Shown: in pieces, positions 60,446 to 64,000 of the stretch
Position numbering within the stretch: position 1 is the first letter of the stretch
How the letters are laid out: every line of letters starts with the position of its first letter
Source: Bdellovibrionaceae bacterium UBA1609
GTDB lineage: Bacteria; Bdellovibrionota; Bdellovibrionia; Bdellovibrionales; UBA1609
Assembly: GCA_002321895.1 (NCBI GenBank)
Contig: DCMZ01000003.1
Span: 709,070-773,069, forward strand
Direction: 5' to 3'
Length of the DNA: 64,000 bases
Notes under the pieces: generated by a model
The model's database searches: none
What the model was told of the DNA's origin: nothing
Seen by the model: the letters and a program-made list of their open reading frames with translations, nothing else
Program-made: the position numbers and the translations under genes

Positions 60446-60700
60446 AGTGAGCCTTCCTGTTCCTTCGATGGATGGATATTATACTATCAAACGTCATAGG
60501 AACTAGGACAATTTGGCTCAAAAATAGGGTTTTGTCTTTCCGCATAAAGCCAATGCTTTACCAAGGCCTCTTTATCCCAAGGTCGAACCGATATGAGGCG
60601 AAATATTACGAAATCTTAATAGAGAATAGGATCGAACTTTGTTATTCAATAACGGAGTAAAGTAAATTAGAAATAGTAAACTTAAAATTCGAATATTTAT

Positions 60701-62587
60701 ATGGCTAACGAACCCAGTATTGAACAGCTTAAAGTTTTTTTTGAAAATGCAAACGGCTTGTTTTGTATTGGTGATACTAATGGCTATTTTAAACATCTAA
60801 ATCCGAAGTGGTCGGAGTTGTTGGGCTATGGGCTCGACGAGCTCTACAGCAGACCCTATACAGATTTTCTCCATCCAGAAGACGTTCAGTCGTCAATAGA
60901 AGAAGCTAGTAAATTAGCTTCTGGTGGTCATGAGACTGTTGGATTTAAAAATCGTTACATAACCAAATCCGGTGAAGTTGTATGGCTTCAATGGACAACT
61001 CGCATAGTAGATGGGTTGTTGGTAGCGAATGTTGTGGATAATACTAAGTTGGAAAATGCATTGGCCGAGATTGAAGAGCAAAAGGCCCTACTGGATGGAG
61101 TGGTGCAGAACTCTCCAGGAATGGCATTCCAAGTGTCTGTGGATGAACAGATGAATGTTAATAACCTATTTATAAGCCAGCAATGTAATCAGATATTTGG
61201 AATCAACGTAGATGAATACTTGTCTAGACAGCCGAGTTTATTTGATTTAGCTGATCGCAAAGGAGCGGAACGGCTAAGGAAAGCGATTATTCAGAGTCGA
61301 GCGACAATGAGCGCATGTGAGTGGCGCGGTGATATTACAAACTACAATGGAGAGCAGAAAAGTATATTCCTGAAATCGAGCCCGAGGTTGATCGAGACGG
61401 GTGAAATCCTGTGGAACGGTGTTTTAATTGATATTACAGAAATGGTCCAACTGGAAAATGAACTTGAAGTGGAAAAAAGGAAACTATTTCATGCCAGTAA
61501 GCTGGCCTCCATTGGTGAGCTATCGGCGGGAATTGGTCATGAAATTAATAATCCCCTCGCCGTTGCGAAAGGCAATATTGAAAATTTAAAAAAACAATTA
61601 GCGAATAAGTCGATAGGTTGCTCGGAGGCCATAGGTAACATCGAAAAGGCATTAATTCGCATTGAGAAAACGGTGGCCGCTTTAAGGGTCTATTCGGGTG
61701 AAAACCTCAATCGCGCCGACCAGGTGATCGACTTAAACGAGGTGCTGGAGAAATCACTGAAGTTGCTTACTGATATTTACTTGTTAGATGGCATTTGTAT
61801 TTCATCTCAATTGAAGGCTAATCGGTCGAAGATTTTGGCTAACGAAGGAAAGATTGAGAGAATTATTGTAAGTCTTCTGAGTAATGCTAGGGATTTTGTG
61901 GTCAACCAAGATTATGGAGAGATAATTGTTTCAACTCGAGTTGATGAAGATCAAATTATTTTTGAGGTCAGAGATAATGGCGCCGGTATACCGACAGGTA
62001 AACTAGATAGAGTTTTTGACTTCTCTTATACAACCAAATCTGGGGAACAAAGCGTAGGTCTGGGATTACCTTTAGTGAGAGAGTTGGTGGCTCAGCTGGG
62101 AGGTCAGATTGGCGTTCGTTCCAAGGAGAATGAGGGAACTTCCTTTTGGGTTTCCTTTCCACTCTATACAGATTTGAGAAAGCCCATTTCTTCAGTTCAG
62201 ATGCCCCTGCAGGAAAAAGGCAATTTAGATGGTCGAATTTTGGTAGTGGATGATGAAGAAGGAATTCTAGAGATTTTGGAGGATAATTTAAAAGATCTAG
62301 GATTGAGTCCGACATTAACTACGGATGTTGAGGAAGCCTTAAATCTTATTGCTGCCCATGAATATGATTTTGTACTCACTGATTTCAAAATGCCTAAATT
62401 AAATGGTGGTGAATTTACTAGAGAGGCAAAGACGCGGGCTAAAGGTAAACCGAAATATATTTTGATGACAGGCGGTATTGATGGAAGGCCGGGTTCCGCC
62501 ATGCATAGTGAAATATTGAGTTTATTTGATGAAGTGGTCACAAAGCCGTTTACAAATGATGATCTCTACGCTGCATTTACTGTTTAA
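60701..62587 (+). CDS. PAS-PAS hybrid sensor histidine kinase with receiver
   Basis: The 628-residue soluble protein has two PAS domains (about 5-115 and 125-250), a His kinase core with the phospho-His in AGIGHEINNPLA, and a HATPase domain (VSLLSNARDFV, DNGAGIPTG, SVGLGLPLV). A receiver domain at the C-terminus has DDEEG and the acceptor Asp in VLTDFKMPKLNG. No membrane helix is present, so it senses a cytoplasmic signal. It has no good ribosome site before the ATG. No output regulator is adjacent. The 255-bp region before it holds no clear gene, and only a small GTTAT/ATAAC hairpin. Confidence 0.9.
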   Translation: MANEPSIEQLKVFFENANGLFCIGDTNGYFKHLNPKWSELLGYGLDELYSRPYTDFLHPEDVQSSIEEASKLASGGHETVGFKNRYITKSGEVVWLQWTTRIVDGLLVANVVDNTKLENALAEIEEQKALLDGVVQNSPGMAFQVSVDEQMNVNNLFISQQCNQIFGINVDEYLSRQPSLFDLADRKGAERLRKAIIQSRATMSACEWRGDITNYNGEQKSIFLKSSPRLIETGEILWNGVLIDITEMVQLENELEVEKRKLFHASKLASIGELSAGIGHEINNPLAVAKGNIENLKKQLANKSIGCSEAIGNIEKALIRIEKTVAALRVYSGENLNRADQVIDLNEVLEKSLKLLTDIYLLDGICISSQLKANRSKILANEGKIERIIVSLLSNARDFVVNQDYGEIIVSTRVDEDQIIFEVRDNGAGIPTGKLDRVFDFSYTTKSGEQSVGLGLPLVRELVAQLGGQIGVRSKENEGTSFWVSFPLYTDLRKPISSVQMPLQEKGNLDGRILVVDDEEGILEILEDNLKDLGLSPTLTTDVEEALNLIAAHEYDFVLTDFKMPKLNGGEFTREAKTRAKGKPKYILMTGGIDGRPGSAMHSEILSLFDEVVTKPFTNDDLYAAFTV

Positions 62588-62628
62588 AAATTAATGTAAA
62601 GGTAGGTTGTTTTTGATAAGCTCGTCTT

Positions 62629-63435
62629 ATGTTTAATTTACTCGCCTTACTTGATGATATTGCTGCCACTATGGATGACGTTGCTATTATGAGCAAGGTC
62701 GCAATGAAGAAGACCAGTGTACTGATGTCAGACGACTTAGCGGTTAATGCCGGTGTCGTAACTGGTGTTCACCCCAGCCGCGAACTACCCATGGTAAAGA
62801 GTATATTTCTGGGTTCGTTACTTAATAAGGTCTATGGGATTTTGGGTGTATTGTTGTTGAGTTGGATTTATCCGCCTATGATTACGGCCATTTTGTTTTT
62901 GGGTGGGATTTACCTTTCTTTTGAGGGCGTTCATAAGATCGTCGAAAAGTTGATATCAAAACGTAAGGACGTCGAAGTTGTTCGGAAGTTGGTTACGGAA
63001 AAGCAAAAGGTTCAAGGGGCCATTAGGACCGACCTTATCTTGTCTATAGAAATTATAGTTTTAGCTAAATCCACTCTAACAGGTGATTTTTTAGTGCAGC
63101 TAGTTACCCTTTCGGCTGTGGGAATTGTGGCGTCAGTGATTATCTATGGTTTGGTGGCACTGGTGGTGAAAGTCGACGATTTTGGTCTCTATTTGATAGG
63201 CCGGGGACAGGACAAACTTGGACTTTGTTTTGTAAATTCTATGCCATACATAATGCGGGGGCTTGGTATTGTGGGTACAGTGGCGATGCTGCTTGTGGGC
63301 GGAGGAATCATCGCTCATACATTTCAACTTCCCGAAGTTTTCAATGAACATCTTCAAAACCTTGTAATAGGTCTGGTTGCGGGCCTAATTTGCGTAGGAC
63401 TATATGAGTCAAAGTCTCTGTTAATCAAAGGCTAG
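62629..63435 (+). CDS. DUF808 (YedI-like) inner-membrane protein
   Basis: The 268-residue protein has the family opening NLLALLDDIAATMDDVAIMS, KMAMKKTSV-type block and LPMVKSIFLGSLLNKV, and about five membrane helices. YedI proteins are widespread inner-membrane proteins of unknown function. It stands alone, between the hybrid kinase and a desaturase, with a 41-bp upstream gap. Confidence 0.88.
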   Translation: MFNLLALLDDIAATMDDVAIMSKVAMKKTSVLMSDDLAVNAGVVTGVHPSRELPMVKSIFLGSLLNKVYGILGVLLLSWIYPPMITAILFLGGIYLSFEGVHKIVEKLISKRKDVEVVRKLVTEKQKVQGAIRTDLILSIEIIVLAKSTLTGDFLVQLVTLSAVGIVASVIIYGLVALVVKVDDFGLYLIGRGQDKLGLCFVNSMPYIMRGLGIVGTVAMLLVGGGIIAHTFQLPEVFNEHLQNLVIGLVAGLICVGLYESKSLLIKG

Positions 63436-63506
63436 AGAAACTTTATAAATGCGTGACGAAAATCCCTGAAACTGGTTATAGTGGCCTAACTGGAGAATAT
63501 CGACCT

Positions 63507-64000
63507 ATGCATGACTTAACTTTTTGGCGCAAGAAGCTCCTTCCCTATACAAAAAAATCTGATGCGATTGCTTTTAGGCAAATTATTGTCACTTTGATAC
63601 CCTTTGTAGGCCTTTGGGCGGCTTATATTCACTTGGTGGAACAGTCCATTTGGTACTTCATACCCTTTTCGTTTGTAGTTAGCTTTTTTATTTTAAGATG
63701 TTTTGTTCTGATGCACGACTGTGGACACAAGGCCATGTTTAAAACCATGTGGATGAACAAATTTTTTGGTTATCTAATGGGAGTTATTACGGGGATGCCT
63801 CAGGCGGTTTGGTCAAAGAATCATGATTACCACCATAATACCAATGGCGACTGGGTAAAGTATGGGGGTGTTTTTAATATTATAACTACTCAAGATTATG
63901 CTGCGCTTTCAGATAAAAAGAAGAAACACTATTGGTGGTATCGCCAGCCAATTATTTTAATTCCTGCAGGATTCTTTTATGTCCTTTTCAATCCCAGGTT
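63507..64000 (+). CDS. fatty acid desaturase, 3' cut by window edge
   Basis: The visible 164 codons give the N-terminal part of a FA_desaturase-type membrane enzyme. The first two histidine boxes are HDCGH (in VLMHDCGHKAMF) and HDYHH (in WSKNHDYHHNTNG), with two membrane helices before them. The third box lies beyond the window. These enzymes differ in family from the delta-9 type at 10056. GGAG stands 11 nt before the ATG; an in-frame GTG at 63453 is an alternative start. The gene continues past 64000. Confidence 0.85.
   Translation, partial: MHDLTFWRKKLLPYTKKSDAIAFRQIIVTLIPFVGLWAAYIHLVEQSIWYFIPFSFVVSFFILRCFVLMHDCGHKAMFKTMWMNKFFGYLMGVITGMPQAVWSKNHDYHHNTNGDWVKYGGVFNIITTQDYAALSDKKKKHYWWYRQPIILIPAGFFYVLFNPR

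Noticed and set aside
1..64000. tRNA, rRNA, CRISPR arrays, prophage genes or complete insertion sequences
   Set aside because: No cloverleaf-like segments, repeated spacers, transposase or phage structural motifs were seen while reading the window.

Overview
The window reads as one contiguous piece of a Gram-negative bacterial chromosome of moderate AT bias. It has outer-membrane proteins, lipoproteins, Tat and Sec signal peptides, RND/TolC export and DsbA/DsbB. Genes are dense, many neighbours overlap by an ATGA, and GTG and TTG starts are frequent. There is no rRNA, tRNA, CRISPR array, phage module or complete insertion sequence. The gene mix (SelO, CotH and HTTM proteins, a RimK-TrkA-C fusion, many small secreted proteins of no clear family) would suit a free-living or predatory Bdellovibrionota/Deltaproteobacteria-type organism. 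That is an inference; no marker gene in the window fixes the taxonomy.

Layout. 1-5 kb: an exported DUF4097-like beta-repeat protein, SelO, two tandem acidic secreted proteins with a shared C-terminal SH3-like domain, and an exported orphan. 5-8.7 kb: a lone GspF/PilC-like protein, then a Cpx-like envelope stress unit in which a Spy/CpxP-like lipoprotein is divergent from an OmpR-type regulator and sensor kinase, with GTAAC direct repeats between them. 8.8-17.1 kb: two minus-strand genes (one an Asp/Asn-hydroxylase-like cupin), then a long overlapping plus-strand operon: acyl desaturase, DUF4956 membrane protein, secreted beta-helix, VTC-type polyphosphate polymerase, CotH-like kinase, secreted GDPD, PP-loop ATPase, nucleotidyltransferase. 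17.1-24.1 kb: a Tat-exported binding-protein-like gene, a possible 2OG-Fe oxygenase, two HTTM (gamma-carboxylase-like) membrane proteins, a JmjC oxygenase, a 69-residue acidic peptide gene that resembles a RiPP precursor, and a lipoprotein spermidine-synthase-like protein.

24.2-35.6 kb: a TRAP transporter operon led by a GDPD, an SDR, an oligopeptide-binding lipoprotein, MipA/OmpV, DUF3750, GNAT, M48 protease and an ABC exporter. 35.7-44.5 kb: a Rim-like set (retropepsin-like protease, RimK-TrkA-C ligase, desuccinylase), then an Omp85-type protein, an RND pump with an apparent CTG start, and a TolC protein, with no adaptor gene. 44.6-49.2 kb: a LysR regulator divergent from an iodotyrosine-deiodinase-like flavoprotein and a spondin-domain protein, a P-loop kinase with a small partner, and a MATE pump.

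49.5-53.5 kb: a signalling group with a PilZ/PhcB-like methyltransferase, a membrane adenylate cyclase with a zinc-ribbon tail, and a PAS histidine kinase. 53.6-64 kb: DUF302, Gfo/Idh/MocA oxidoreductase, a bacterial protein-arginine-deiminase homologue, an MscS channel, a DsbB/DsbA pair, a Tat dienelactone hydrolase, a PAS-PAS hybrid kinase, DUF808, and a fatty-acid desaturase cut by the window end.

The observations most worth follow-up are the RiPP-like small gene beside the JmjC oxygenase, the polyphosphate/CotH operon, the arginine deiminase homologue, the deiodinase-like enzyme with an intact E-Y-K triad, and the Cpx-like module with its direct-repeat operator. All domain calls rest on motif recognition by eye; no search was run.
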